This document shows, one piece after another, positions 17,541-26,873 of a stretch of DNA of 64,000 nucleotides. Within the stretch, counting starts at the first letter, position 1, and each line of letters opens with the position of its first letter. The notes under the pieces were generated by a model. That model had not been told where the DNA came from and did no database searches. It was given only the letters and a program-made list of their open reading frames with translations. The stretch is from positions 1 to 64,000 of the forward strand of contig NZ_WKJJ01000020.1 of assembly GCF_009674485.1 (NCBI RefSeq), written 5' to 3'. Position numbers and translations under genes: made by a program. The DNA comes from Pseudoduganella rivuli. Its GTDB lineage: Bacteria > Pseudomonadota > Gammaproteobacteria > Burkholderiales > Burkholderiaceae_D.

Positions 17541-20500
17541 ATGACACAAATGCCACAAGACCTGCGCAAGCAGACGCTGGACCTGATCAATGCGAACAAG
17601 AGCGCCGACAGCGGCCAGGTTTCCGCACTGATCGGCGCCTGGCTCGCTGCGATCGATGAAGAAGACCTGTCCGGCATCGCGCCCGACAGCCTGGTTCCCG
17701 TGCTGTGGGAAGGCTTTGCGCAAGCCTCCAAGCGCGAAGCAGCCGGTTGCGAGGTCACCAAATTGCGTTACGCGGATGGCCGTGGCGGCATGGCGACCGC
17801 GTTGCTGATCCTGAACGATGACATGCCTTATCTGGTCGACTCCATCGTGATGGCATTGCGCAAGCAGCGCTTGACCGCCAATGGCGTGCTCAACGCCGTG
17901 CTGCCGGTGACCCGCTCTGCCGATGGCGTGGCGACCAGCGTGGGTGGCGATGGCAAGGCTGAATCGTATGTGCTGGTATTGTTGTCGGAAGACTTGTCCG
18001 GCGCCGACCTGGGCGCGCTGGTGTCGCGCATCGAGATGGTGGCAAGCGACGCCGCTGTCGTGCGCCGCGACCTGGTGGCCATGCAAAACCAGCTGGACAA
18101 GGTCGGCGCTGAAGCCGCCGCCGCCGGCGGCGACGAAGGCAAGGAAGTTGCCGCTTTCCTGGACTGGGCCAAGACCGAAGGTTTCGAGCCGTTCGGCTAC
18201 GCTTACTACAAGGTGATTCCAGGTGCGCGCGAACTGGAACGCGACATCCCGTCCCGTATCGGCGTGCTGCAGGATACCGCGCACCCGGTCTACGGCACCT
18301 GCCTGGCCAATATTCCTGGCGACTTCGATACGCTGTCCAAGCGCGCGCATTCGCTGTCGATCGTCAAGGCTGACGTGGAAGGCACCTTGCACCGCGACCA
18401 GGCGCTGGACTTCATCGGCGTACGCCACACGGATGCGCAAGGCGCCATCCTGGGCGAACACTGCTTCGTCGGCCTGTTCACCCGCGCCGCATCGATCACG
18501 CCGCTGGCCCGCATGCCATTTGCCCGTGGCCGTATCGCCCAAGTGCTGCAAATCGCCGGCGTGCGCAAGGAAGGCTTCCGCGCCGAGAAATTCGTGGAAA
18601 TCCTGGAATCGCTGCCACGCACCGAAGCGATGGAAGCGGAACCGCAATGGCTGGCCGACGTGTGCGGCGCCGTCGTGTCGCTGTACAAGCAGCCACGCAC
18701 CAAGGTCTTCGCGCGCCGCGACGTCTATGCCCGCCACCTGAACGTGCTGGTGTACCTGCCGCGCGAACGCTACTCGGCCAGCGTGGCCCATGCACTGGCC
18801 AAGGCCCTGCAACAAAGCTCGGGCGCCACCCACGTGTCGACGCAAACGCTGGTGGCCGACGGCCCGCTGGCCCGCGTATACCTGATCGCCCACGCGGCGC
18901 GCTACCCGCTGGACCTGGAAAGCGATATCCAGCGCCCGCTGCTGTCCGTACTGGACGGCTGGCACAACACGTTCTCCGCGCTGGCCGACGCTGAAAAAGA
19001 AGAATCCCGGCGCTCGGCGCTGCGCAAGCTGTGCGCGACCCTGCCGGTGGATTACGTTGCCGCCACCGCCCCGGCCGTGGCATATCACGACCTGGGCGCG
19101 CTGCTGGCGCAGTCCGAGGGTAACCGCGTGGCTGCACGCGTGGAACTGGGCACCACGGAAAGCCCGGCCACCACCATCCGCATGTACTCGGTGGACAAGG
19201 TGCAGTCGCTGTCGACGATCCTGCCTGCGCTGCACAATGCCGGCGTCGCCATCGACCGCGAACATACGTATTCGATCTCGCTGGCCGACGGCAAGCGCCA
19301 CTTCGTCACCAGCCTGCTGGTGGACGCGGCCAGCGCCGCCAAACTGGCGCAACCTGGCGTGGCCGAAGTGGTGCAAGACCTGGTCACGTCGTTGTTCAAC
19401 AACGAAGCGGAAGACGGCCGCCTGAACGGCCTCGTGATCGAAGGCGGCCTGTCGACGCGCCAGGTGCAACTGGTGCGCGCCTACATGAGCTACTGGCGCC
19501 AGGCCGGCGCCCGCTTCCAGGTGCGCTATGTGGCGGAAACCCTGCGCAAGCAGCCTGCCCTGGTGAAATCGCTGGTCGACGCATTCGAGCAGCGTTTCAA
19601 CCCGGCCAACGATGAAGCCACCCGCGCCGCGGCAAAAGACAAGCTGGCGGAAATCAAGGCGGGCCTGGGCAAGCTGAATCATGCCGACACGGAAGAAATC
19701 GCGGCCGCCTACGTCGACCTGATCAACGCGACGCTGCGCACCAACTACTTCCAGAACAACCAGCAGGGCGACAAGATCATCTTCAAGTTCGACACCAGCA
19801 ACCTGTCGCTGGTGCCGGAACCGCGTCCATTCCGCGAAATCTACGTGTTCTCGCGCCGCTTCGAGGGCGTGCACCTGCGCGGCGGCCCGGTCGCCCGCGG
19901 CGGCCTGCGCTGGTCGGACCGCATGGAAGATTACCGCACCGAAGTGCTGGGGCTGGTGAAGGCGCAGATGGTGAAAAACGCCGTGATCGTGCCGGCCGGC
20001 GCGAAGGGCGGTTTCGTCTGCAAGATGATGCCGAAAGACGCGACCCGTGAAGTGATCGCGGCCGAAGGCGAAGCAGTGTACCGCCTGTTCATTTCCAGCC
20101 TGCTGGAAGTGACGGACAACCGCGTGCTGGGCGATATCGTGTCGCCGCAGGACACCGTGTGCTACGACGGCAACGACCCGTACCTGGTGGTGGCAGCCGA
20201 CAAGGGCACCGCAACCTTCTCCGACATCGCCAACGGCATCGCGGTCAAGCGCGGCTTCTGGCTGGGCGACGCGTTCGCATCGGGCGGCTCGAACGGTTAT
20301 GACCACAAGAAGATGGGTATCACCGCCAAGGGCGCCTTCGAAGCCGTGAAGCGCCACTTCTACGAGATGGACCACGACATGAACACCACGCCGTTCACCG
20401 TGGTGGGCGTGGGCGACATGTCGGGCGACGTGTTCGGCAACGGCGTGCTGCTGTCCAACCAGATCAAGCTGCTGGCGGCGTTCGACCACCGCCACATCTT

Positions 20501-22274
20501 CCTGGACCCGAATCCGGACACCGCCGTGTCGTTCGCTGAACGCCAGCGCATGTTCGCGCTGCCACGCTCGTCGTGGGAAGACTACAACAAGGACTTGATC
20601 TCGCAAGGCGGCGGCGTGTTCCCGCGCTCCGCGCGTTCGATCGAACTGTCGCCGCAAATCCGCGCCGCGCTGGACATCGAAGAAACGTCGCTGACGCCGG
20701 AAGAACTGATGCACCGCATCCTGCTGGCGCCGGTGGACCTGTTCTACAACGGCGGTATCGGTACCTACATCAAGGCGTCGACCGAGACTCACGCGCAGGT
20801 GAAAGACCGCGCCAACGACAACATCCGTGTCAGCGGCAATGAATTGCGCTGCAAGATCGTGGCCGAAGGCGGCAACCTGGGCGCGACCCAGGCCGGCCGT
20901 ATCGAATTCGCACTGGCCGGCGGCCGTATCTTCACCGATGCGATCGACAACTCGGCCGGCGTGGATTGCTCCGACCACGAAGTGAACTGCAAGATGTGGC
21001 TGGACGTCGAGATGAATGCCGGCAAGCTGTCGGAAACGGACCGCAACCAGTTGCTGAACGACATGACCATGGAAATCGAGCGCCTGGTCTTGCGCGACAA
21101 TACCCAGCAAACCCGTTTGCTGGTGCGCGAACAGCAGGCGCAGGGCGAAGCCGCCGTGCAGGATGGTTATGCCGCGCTGATCGCCAGCCTGGAAGAAGAG
21201 GGCGCGCTGTCGCGCGAACTGGAGCAACTGCCTTCCGTGGCCGAACTGGCGCGCCGCAAGGCTGACGGCCGTGGCCTGACCACGCCGGAACTGGCGGTGG
21301 TGATTGCCAACGTGAAGAACCGCTACAAGCGCGTGCTGCTGGCATTGCCGCTGACGGATGAAAGCTGGGCTGAATCCGTGCTGCGCCCGTACTTCCCGGC
21401 GCAACTGGTGGCAACCCGCAAACCGCTGGCGCACCCGCTGGCCAACGCGATCCTGTCGACCGTGCTGGCCAACGAAGTGGTGAACCGCTGCGGCCCGCTG
21501 ATGCTGCGCGACCTGGCGGCGGAACACAATGTCGATGAAACCGACGTGATCCTGGCATGGGCGCAGGCATGGACTGCCCTGAACCTGGCGCCGGTATTCG
21601 ATACGCTGGATGCGGATGCGCTGACCGTGCCGCGTTCGGTGGCGACCAAGGTGGACGGCCGTACCCGCGTCATGCTGCGCGCGGTGATGCAGGGTGTGCT
21701 GTCGGTGCCGAGCGACCAGCTGCGCAATGGTAATAACCCGGGCAGCGGCCTGGCGGAACTGACCAAGCTGTTTGCCGATCCGGCCATGCTGCAATCGATG
21801 ACGGCCAACGTGGAATCGGACGCCGATTCGGCCGCGCCTATCCTCAGCATGGAATTCGTTCAGGCGTGGAAAGCCGTCGATGCCATCGAAGGCGTGGCGG
21901 CATTCGTGTTCGCCGCCCTGTCGGTGAAACGTCCGCAAGGCATGGACTTGCCGTCCTTCCTGCAAGTGGGCATGGCCCTGCGCAGCCAGGCCGGTATCGA
22001 CACCCTGGAACGCGGCCTGAAATTGCCTGCGCACACCCGCTCGCAAGAGCAGTTGCGCAGCTATGCCCAGCAAGCGTTGCGCCGTACCCAGCAACGCCTG
22101 CTGTCGCAAGTGCTGAGCCGCGCCACCAATGGCCACGATGCGGTGGAAGCGGTGGAACTGGTGACCAATACGCTGGGCTTGTCCGGCTATGCGGTATCGG
22201 CCGACCTGGAACAGGCAATGCTGGATGTGTGGGCGCTGTCTGAAGCAGTGAACGGTATCCCAATGGCGGCATAA
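17541..22274 (+). CDS. gdhB: NAD-specific glutamate dehydrogenase, large (180 kDa) type
   Basis: The 1577-residue enzyme deaminates glutamate to 2-oxoglutarate with NAD+. The long N-terminal regulatory region (about residues 1-600) contains ACT-like segments; the catalytic core has GGLRWSDRMEDYRTEVLGLV, the active-site lysine segment IVPAGAKGGFVCKMMP, and the nucleotide-binding GVGDMSGDVFGNGVLLSNQI. Size and order match the Pseudomonas GdhB/Streptomyces class. In Pseudomonas aeruginosa gdhB responds to arginine but lies away from the aru operon; here it is placed between astB and astE, so the enzyme that consumes the glutamate end product is made with the pathway. Confidence 0.95.
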   Translation: MTQMPQDLRKQTLDLINANKSADSGQVSALIGAWLAAIDEEDLSGIAPDSLVPVLWEGFAQASKREAAGCEVTKLRYADGRGGMATALLILNDDMPYLVDSIVMALRKQRLTANGVLNAVLPVTRSADGVATSVGGDGKAESYVLVLLSEDLSGADLGALVSRIEMVASDAAVVRRDLVAMQNQLDKVGAEAAAAGGDEGKEVAAFLDWAKTEGFEPFGYAYYKVIPGARELERDIPSRIGVLQDTAHPVYGTCLANIPGDFDTLSKRAHSLSIVKADVEGTLHRDQALDFIGVRHTDAQGAILGEHCFVGLFTRAASITPLARMPFARGRIAQVLQIAGVRKEGFRAEKFVEILESLPRTEAMEAEPQWLADVCGAVVSLYKQPRTKVFARRDVYARHLNVLVYLPRERYSASVAHALAKALQQSSGATHVSTQTLVADGPLARVYLIAHAARYPLDLESDIQRPLLSVLDGWHNTFSALADAEKEESRRSALRKLCATLPVDYVAATAPAVAYHDLGALLAQSEGNRVAARVELGTTESPATTIRMYSVDKVQSLSTILPALHNAGVAIDREHTYSISLADGKRHFVTSLLVDAASAAKLAQPGVAEVVQDLVTSLFNNEAEDGRLNGLVIEGGLSTRQVQLVRAYMSYWRQAGARFQVRYVAETLRKQPALVKSLVDAFEQRFNPANDEATRAAAKDKLAEIKAGLGKLNHADTEEIAAAYVDLINATLRTNYFQNNQQGDKIIFKFDTSNLSLVPEPRPFREIYVFSRRFEGVHLRGGPVARGGLRWSDRMEDYRTEVLGLVKAQMVKNAVIVPAGAKGGFVCKMMPKDATREVIAAEGEAVYRLFISSLLEVTDNRVLGDIVSPQDTVCYDGNDPYLVVAADKGTATFSDIANGIAVKRGFWLGDAFASGGSNGYDHKKMGITAKGAFEAVKRHFYEMDHDMNTTPFTVVGVGDMSGDVFGNGVLLSNQIKLLAAFDHRHIFLDPNPDTAVSFAERQRMFALPRSSWEDYNKDLISQGGGVFPRSARSIELSPQIRAALDIEETSLTPEELMHRILLAPVDLFYNGGIGTYIKASTETHAQVKDRANDNIRVSGNELRCKIVAEGGNLGATQAGRIEFALAGGRIFTDAIDNSAGVDCSDHEVNCKMWLDVEMNAGKLSETDRNQLLNDMTMEIERLVLRDNTQQTRLLVREQQAQGEAAVQDGYAALIASLEEEGALSRELEQLPSVAELARRKADGRGLTTPELAVVIANVKNRYKRVLLALPLTDESWAESVLRPYFPAQLVATRKPLAHPLANAILSTVLANEVVNRCGPLMLRDLAAEHNVDETDVILAWAQAWTALNLAPVFDTLDADALTVPRSVATKVDGRTRVMLRAVMQGVLSVPSDQLRNGNNPGSGLAELTKLFADPAMLQSMTANVESDADSAAPILSMEFVQAWKAVDAIEGVAAFVFAALSVKRPQGMDLPSFLQVGMALRSQAGIDTLERGLKLPAHTRSQEQLRSYAQQALRRTQQRLLSQVLSRATNGHDAVEAVELVTNTLGLSGYAVSADLEQAMLDVWALSEAVNGIPMAA

Positions 22275-22289
22275 GGCAGGGCAGCAACA

Positions 22290-23303
22290 ATGCAGCAAGT
22301 GCAACAACAGCAACAGCTGCCGGAAGGCCTGGACCAATGCGTCCGGGCCTTCGCCACCGCCGACTTCACGGCGGTCGCGCAGCGTTTTTCCCACGCCGGC
22401 TTTGACGTTTCCCAGCCCGCCGATGGCGTGCTGACCATCCACAGTGACTCCGGCCACCAGCGCCCCGCGGTGCTGGTGTCGGTGGGCGTGCATGGCGATG
22501 AGACCGGTCCGATTGAAATCATGGCTTACCTGCTGGATGCGCTGTCGCGCGAACCGCAGGCGCTGAAAGTGGATTTGATGCTTTGCGTCGGCAACATCGG
22601 CGCCATCCGCGCGGGCAAGCGTTTCATCGATGCGGACTTGAACCGCATGTTCCGCACCGAACGCGGCACGCTGGCCGGTACGGCGGAAGCCGCGCGGGCC
22701 GATGAAATGATCGCCGTCACGGATGATTTCTTTGTCAACGCGGGGCCACAGCGCTGGCACCTGGATTTGCACACGGCGATCCGTCCGTCGCACTATCCGG
22801 CGTTTGCCATCGTGCCGGAACTGATCGAAGACAAGGCCCGCACCCGGCTGATTTCGTGGCTGGGACAGGCGGGCGTGGGCGCCGTCATCATGAACCCGAA
22901 GTCCGTCGGCACCTACAGCTATTACTCGGCCGAACACCACGGCGCGGCCGGCACCACGGTGGAACTGGGCCGCATCGGCACGCTGGGCCAGAACAACCTG
23001 GAACAGTTCGACGATGCGTCGAAAGCGCTCGACGCGCTCTTGCGCGGCAAAGCCGCTCCCGGCGATATCCGTGCGCCGCACGTGTACAACACGGCGCGCC
23101 AGGTGATCAAGTTGAGCGATGCGTTCACGATGGCCTTTGGCCGCGAGACGTGGAACTTCACGCCGCTGCGGGAAGGCGACGAGATCGCCCGCGACGGCGA
23201 CACGGTCTACCGCGTGGAGCACCCGGAAGAGCTGGTGGTGTTCCCGAATCCGGATGTCAGGATTGGATTGCGGGCGGCGCTGATGGTGGTGCGCGTTTCA
23301 TAG
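22290..23303 (+). CDS. astE: succinylglutamate desuccinylase
   Basis: The 337-residue zinc hydrolase splits succinylglutamate to succinate and glutamate, the last pathway step. It has the zinc ligands His68 and Glu71 in VGVHGDETGPIE and His161 in WHLDLHTAIRPSH, and the general-base glutamate in GTTVELGRIG, all typical of AstE/aspartoacylase. The start follows gdhB by 15 bases. The N-terminus is unusually rich in glutamine (MQQVQQQQQL). Last gene of the operon. Confidence 0.94.
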   Translation: MQQVQQQQQLPEGLDQCVRAFATADFTAVAQRFSHAGFDVSQPADGVLTIHSDSGHQRPAVLVSVGVHGDETGPIEIMAYLLDALSREPQALKVDLMLCVGNIGAIRAGKRFIDADLNRMFRTERGTLAGTAEAARADEMIAVTDDFFVNAGPQRWHLDLHTAIRPSHYPAFAIVPELIEDKARTRLISWLGQAGVGAVIMNPKSVGTYSYYSAEHHGAAGTTVELGRIGTLGQNNLEQFDDASKALDALLRGKAAPGDIRAPHVYNTARQVIKLSDAFTMAFGRETWNFTPLREGDEIARDGDTVYRVEHPEELVVFPNPDVRIGLRAALMVVRVS

Positions 23304-23364
23304 CGACGCCATACTTGCCGTGCAGGTGTAAGATGTGAACACGCCAACCTCTGGAGTTTCCATC

Positions 23365-23874
23365 ATGTCCCTCACCATGTTCCAGGTTTCCGTTCCCGCC
23401 TTCCTGCGCGCCCTGAATGTGCTGTCCACTTTGCTGGCAAAAGGCGAAGAGCACGCTGCGGCGCACGGCATCATTCCCGATGTTTTACTTGGTGCCCGCC
23501 TTGCCGAAGACATGATGCCGCTGACCGCGCAAGTCCAGCGCGTCAGCGATACCGCAAAATTCTGCGTCGCCCGCCTGTGCGGTATCGACGCCCCCAAGTT
23601 TGACGATGACGAAGCGTCGTTCCAGCAATTGCAGGAACGGATCGCCAACACGGTGGCGTTCCTCAAGAGCGTCAATGAAAAGCAGTTCGCGGGCAGCGAG
23701 GCGCGCGAAATCACGCTGACGTTCGGGCCGTTCAGCCAGACGTTTACCGGGCAGGATTACTTGTTGACGTTCGTGCTGCCGAACTTCTACTTTCACGTGA
23801 CGACGGCATATGACATTTTGCGGGCGCAGGGCGTGAAGATCGGTAAGCTGGATTATTTGGGCAAGTACGCTTAG
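23365..23874 (+). CDS. DUF1993 family protein
   Basis: The 169-residue protein opens MSLTMFQVSVPAFLRALNVL, the characteristic start of DUF1993, and continues with RLAEDMMPLTAQVQRVSDTA and a final LPNFYFHVTTAYDILRAQGV. The family has a DinB-like helical bundle and no established function. The start at 23365 follows GGAGTTTCCATC; an in-frame codon 30 bases upstream is less likely. Its stop overlaps the stop of the broken parE on the other strand by three to four bases. Confidence 0.88.
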   Translation: MSLTMFQVSVPAFLRALNVLSTLLAKGEEHAAAHGIIPDVLLGARLAEDMMPLTAQVQRVSDTAKFCVARLCGIDAPKFDDDEASFQQLQERIANTVAFLKSVNEKQFAGSEAREITLTFGPFSQTFTGQDYLLTFVLPNFYFHVTTAYDILRAQGVKIGKLDYLGKYA

Positions 23875-24066
23875 ATATGCCGGGATGCATCCATGCGCTC
23901 ATGCAGGATGCGGACAACCGCAATGCCGTAATCGGTTACGCGGAAATAAATCATGTGGCGCTCAACGCGACTGCGGCGATATCCTGAGCGAATGTAATCG
24001 CAAGCTAAAGCCGCCATTGGAAATTGCGCCAATTTCAACGGCAGGGGTAAGACGATATTCAGCCAC
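23871..24066 (-). pseudogene. parE: parE-type toxin gene with an internal deletion and frameshift
   Basis: Directly after the antitoxin, a GTG at 24066 opens MAEYRLTPAVE, the standard ParE N-terminus. The middle of the protein is missing. In the next frame the C-terminal third is well preserved: ACDYIRSGYRRSRVERHMIY, then FRVTDYGIAVVRILHERMDA, ending SRHI and TAA at 23873-23871. The GTG to TAA distance is 196 bases, not a multiple of three and about 100 bases shorter than an intact parE. The toxin cannot be made whole, which would leave ParD as an orphan antitoxin. Confidence 0.8.
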
Positions 24067-24304
24067 GAGAGGACCGCATGCGCTGCTTGAATGTATTGAC
24101 GTCGAATGGGCGAGGCTCGCCGCTGGCCTCCCCTTCGGCTAAGGCGGCGCGGATCGTTTCGATCTCTGCGTTGCGTTCCTGCTCACGCCGGATCAGATCA
24201 CGAATGTATTCGCTGTCGTTGGTATAGTGGCCCGCTTCAATCTGTGCTTTGATCCAGGTGTCTTGTTGATCCGTCAACGTGATGGTCTTACGTACCGTAC
24301 CCAT
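24059..24304 (-). CDS. parD: ParD-type antitoxin (ribbon-helix-helix)
   Basis: The 81-residue protein opens MGTVRKTITLTDQQDTWIKA, the beta strand and first helix of a ribbon-helix-helix DNA-binding domain, followed by the ParD signature ndSEYIRDLIRREQER and an acidic, flexible C-terminal region that normally wraps the toxin. ATG 24304 follows AAGGGA at good distance; an earlier TTG is unneeded. The gene end overlaps the start of the disrupted parE. A perfect palindrome just upstream is a likely autoregulatory operator. Confidence 0.9.
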   Translation of the reverse strand: MGTVRKTITLTDQQDTWIKAQIEAGHYTNDSEYIRDLIRREQERNAEIETIRAALAEGEASGEPRPFDVNTFKQRMRSSRG

Positions 24305-24328
24305 GGTCAATTCCCTTCAATGCATTGA

Positions 24329-24349
24329 TAGTATGAAAAACTCATACTA
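24329..24349. promoter_or_regulatory. palindromic operator/promoter of the parDE module
   Basis: TAGTATGA and TCATACTA form a perfect 8-base inverted repeat around AAAAC, 25 bases upstream of the parD start codon. TAGTAT can also act as a -10 element on the minus strand, so a bound ParD dimer would block the promoter, as is usual for these modules. Confidence 0.7.
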
Positions 24350-24428
24350 TTGGTGCATTTTAGCGCGAACTGGCTTCAATGTCGCGCGTTAGCGCGCTAG
24401 GCGGCGCTGCGGGTGGCATGGCAGGGCT

Positions 24429-25208
24429 TCAGGCCCCGTCCCCGGCTGGCCAAGCCATTTCCAGTTCCAGCCCGATCGAGCGGGCTAACCCGTCCAGGTC
24501 AGGGAACAAGGTCGCGCTGGTAATGTTCATCCGGTATAGCGCCCGCATTGCTTCTCCGCGCATGCGCTGCGGCAGTACGATTTTTTTCAGCAATACGCCG
24601 CTGTCGCCATAGAAGGCCAGGATTTCATCCAGCGCCTTGTCCAGCATACCCGGCACCACCAGTGTGCCGGATTGCGCCACCAGTCGCTTGTCCATTTCCG
24701 CCGGTTCTCCGGTCCAGATGATGGCGTTGGCATTGGGCAGGTATAGCTGTTCGAAATTTCCCGGTGTGCGCGGGTCGATATGTTCGCGCCCCATCTCAGG
24801 CTGGCCGTCAGGGGCCGCGCTCCACAGTCGTGGCGTGTTCAGCGCATATACGGCGGCATCGCATGTCGCCGATTCCAACGCAAAGAACGCCGCCACATAA
24901 GGCGACTTGGTGAAGTCCAGCAGCCGGGTAGGCGCGCCGTGGTGCTGCATCAGCGCCAGGCAGCGCAGCATGTTGTCGAGCCCCGGCATGTCGCCCAGGT
25001 AGTTGTGCGCCTTGCGCCGGAAAATGCGGATGGCGCGCTCTTCGCGGGCGCGCCACAGGGACTGGTTCGGGATGTATGCGTTCAGGTAGCGCGACAGGGA
25101 CGTCAGCAGCGGCCAGCGCGCATCCTGCTGGCCGCGGAACGCCCACGCATCGAGCGTATCCGTCAGCGCCATGAATTCCGACCACGTGGCGATGCGTATT
25201 TCTTCCAT
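24429..25208 (-). CDS. FRG domain protein
   Basis: The 259-residue protein has the FRG signature near its start (DTLDAWAFRGQQDARWPLLT) and further conserved parts LMQHHGAPTRLLDFTKSPYV and AAFFALESATCDAAVYALNT. The FRG domain is widespread in bacteria and phages, has no established activity, and is often found in accessory or defence regions. ATG 25208 follows GGGAGGGCGCGG; the frame extends 24 bases further up without a better site. It lies 20 bases after the chemoreceptor stop and next to the toxin-antitoxin remnant. Confidence 0.85.
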   Translation of the reverse strand: MEEIRIATWSEFMALTDTLDAWAFRGQQDARWPLLTSLSRYLNAYIPNQSLWRAREERAIRIFRRKAHNYLGDMPGLDNMLRCLALMQHHGAPTRLLDFTKSPYVAAFFALESATCDAAVYALNTPRLWSAAPDGQPEMGREHIDPRTPGNFEQLYLPNANAIIWTGEPAEMDKRLVAQSGTLVVPGMLDKALDEILAFYGDSGVLLKKIVLPQRMRGEAMRALYRMNITSATLFPDLDGLARSIGLELEMAWPAGDGA

Positions 25209-25228
25209 CCGCGCCCTCCCGTTATTGA

Positions 25229-26857
25229 TCACGCGGCCAGGCGGGGCAACCGCTTTTCCGCCGGTGCCACAGTTGCCGACAATGCTGCCGCTGCATGATA
25301 ACCCGGTTGCGGCTCAAGCCTGAACACGCTAACCAATTGCACCAGCCCCGCCGCGCTTTCCTGCAAGGTTTGCGCCGCTGCTGCAGCCTGTTCCACCAGC
25401 GCCGCATTTTGCTGCGTGGCCTGGTCCATCATGGCCACCGCTGCATTCACCTGCGACAAGCCGCTGCTTTGCTCGGCGCTAGCGGCGGCAATGTCGCGCA
25501 CGCAGTCCGCCACGTCCGACACGCTGTGTACCACGTCGTGCATGCTCGCACCGGCCTGCTGCGCCAGCTTGCTGCCCGATGCCACGCTGGCCGCCGACGT
25601 ATCGATCAGCGACTTGATGTCCCGGGCGGCTGCGGCGGAACGCTGTGCCAGGGTGCGCACTTCGGACGCCACCACGGCAAAGCCCCGTCCCTGTTCGCCC
25701 GCGCGCGCCGCTTCCACGGCGGCATTGAGCGCCAGGATATTGGTCTGGAACGCAATGCTGTCGATGACGCCCGTGATATCGGCAATGCGGCGCGACGAGT
25801 CGCTGATGGCTTCCATCGTGTGCGCCACCTGTTCCACCACCTGGTTGCTGCCGCCCGCGATGGTGCTGGCGTGCCGCGCCCGTTCGCGCGCACCGCGCGC
25901 CTGGTCCGCATTGTTGGCGACGGTGGCCGACAACTGTTCCATGGCTGACGCGGTTTCTTCCAGCGATCCCGCCTGCCGCTCGGTGCGCTGCGATAAATCC
26001 ATATTGCCCTGCGCGATTTCCGCCGCCGCGCCGGCAATCGCATCGGCGCCACTGCGTACTTCGGCGACGATGTTACGCAGGCTGCCATTCATGTCGTGCA
26101 GCGCCTGCAGCAACTGGCCGGTTTCATCCCGCCGCTGCGTACCGGAAGAAGTCTCCCTGCATAAATCGCCGCTGGCGACGGCGCGCGCCACCCGCACCGC
26201 GTCCCGCAGCGGCCCGGTGATGGAGCGTGTCACCAGCACGCCGCAGGCCACGGCGGCAACGCAGGCCGCCAATGCCAGCATCATGATGTGCATGCGTTTC
26301 TCGCCATACAGCGCCGCCGCATCCCGCCCGCTTTTTTCCATCAGCTTGCCGCCACCATCGAGGAATCCCTGGATGCGCTTCGTATAGGCCTGCTGATCAT
26401 TGCGCAGCGATTCCATCAGCAGGGCGGTGGCGTCCAGCGTGCCGCCCGTGGACGCCATGTCCATGAACTTTTGCTGGCCCGCCAGGTACTTCGCGCGCAG
26501 CGCCATGATCTCCTGGTGCGCCTTGCGCCCGGCATCGCTGGACAGGCGCTTTTCCAGCGCCGCCAGCGCCACCGTGATGCGCTGTTCGCCCGCCTTGATG
26601 GCGGCGGTTTCCGCCTGCACGATGGCCGGATTATCGGCCAGCAGGATGTTGCGCATGGCGATCGCGTTTTCGTTGACGGTCACCAGTAATTCCGTGGCCC
26701 GCACCACTTGCGGATAACGGTCGTCGACGATGTGCGTGGTGGCCTGGTTCAGCGAAGCCAGGCTGCGCTCCGCCACCAGTACGATGCCGCCCAGCAGTGC
26801 GATCACGATACCGAAGCTGGCGCCCAGGCGTACGCCGATTTTCAGGTTGCCCAACAT
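25229..26857 (-). CDS. methyl-accepting chemotaxis protein
   Basis: The 542-residue receptor has a membrane helix at about 10-30, a periplasmic four-helix-bundle sensor (about 35-190, with [20 protein letters not shown]), a second helix near 195-215, HAMP, and the cytoplasmic signalling domain. The hairpin tip is fully conserved ([20 protein letters not shown] and [20 protein letters not shown]). It ends in LPRLAA without a CheR-tethering pentapeptide. Its start is 16 bases from the porin stop, so it is probably the tail of the catabolic gene array and may sense a substrate of that pathway; the ligand is unknown. Confidence 0.92.
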   Translation of the reverse strand: MLGNLKIGVRLGASFGIVIALLGGIVLVAERSLASLNQATTHIVDDRYPQVVRATELLVTVNENAIAMRNILLADNPAIVQAETAAIKAGEQRITVALAALEKRLSSDAGRKAHQEIMALRAKYLAGQQKFMDMASTGGTLDATALLMESLRNDQQAYTKRIQGFLDGGGKLMEKSGRDAAALYGEKRMHIMMLALAACVAAVACGVLVTRSITGPLRDAVRVARAVASGDLCRETSSGTQRRDETGQLLQALHDMNGSLRNIVAEVRSGADAIAGAAAEIAQGNMDLSQRTERQAGSLEETASAMEQLSATVANNADQARGARERARHASTIAGGSNQVVEQVAHTMEAISDSSRRIADITGVIDSIAFQTNILALNAAVEAARAGEQGRGFAVVASEVRTLAQRSAAAARDIKSLIDTSAASVASGSKLAQQAGASMHDVVHSVSDVADCVRDIAAASAEQSSGLSQVNAAVAMMDQATQQNAALVEQAAAAAQTLQESAAGLVQLVSVFRLEPQPGYHAAAALSATVAPAEKRLPRLAA

Positions 26858-26873
26858 GATGCCGGCCCCGCGC

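Noticed and set aside
17517-23222. Very long minus-strand open frame (about 1900 codons) opposite gdhB and astE
   Set aside because: It mirrors the codon pattern of the plus-strand genes, is rich in His, Arg and Gln without domains, and gdhB and astE have clear family motifs. High GC third positions keep the antisense frame open.
23885-24142. 85-codon plus-strand frame between the DUF1993 and parD genes
   Set aside because: The minus strand shows both ends of ParE; the plus frame is a by-product.
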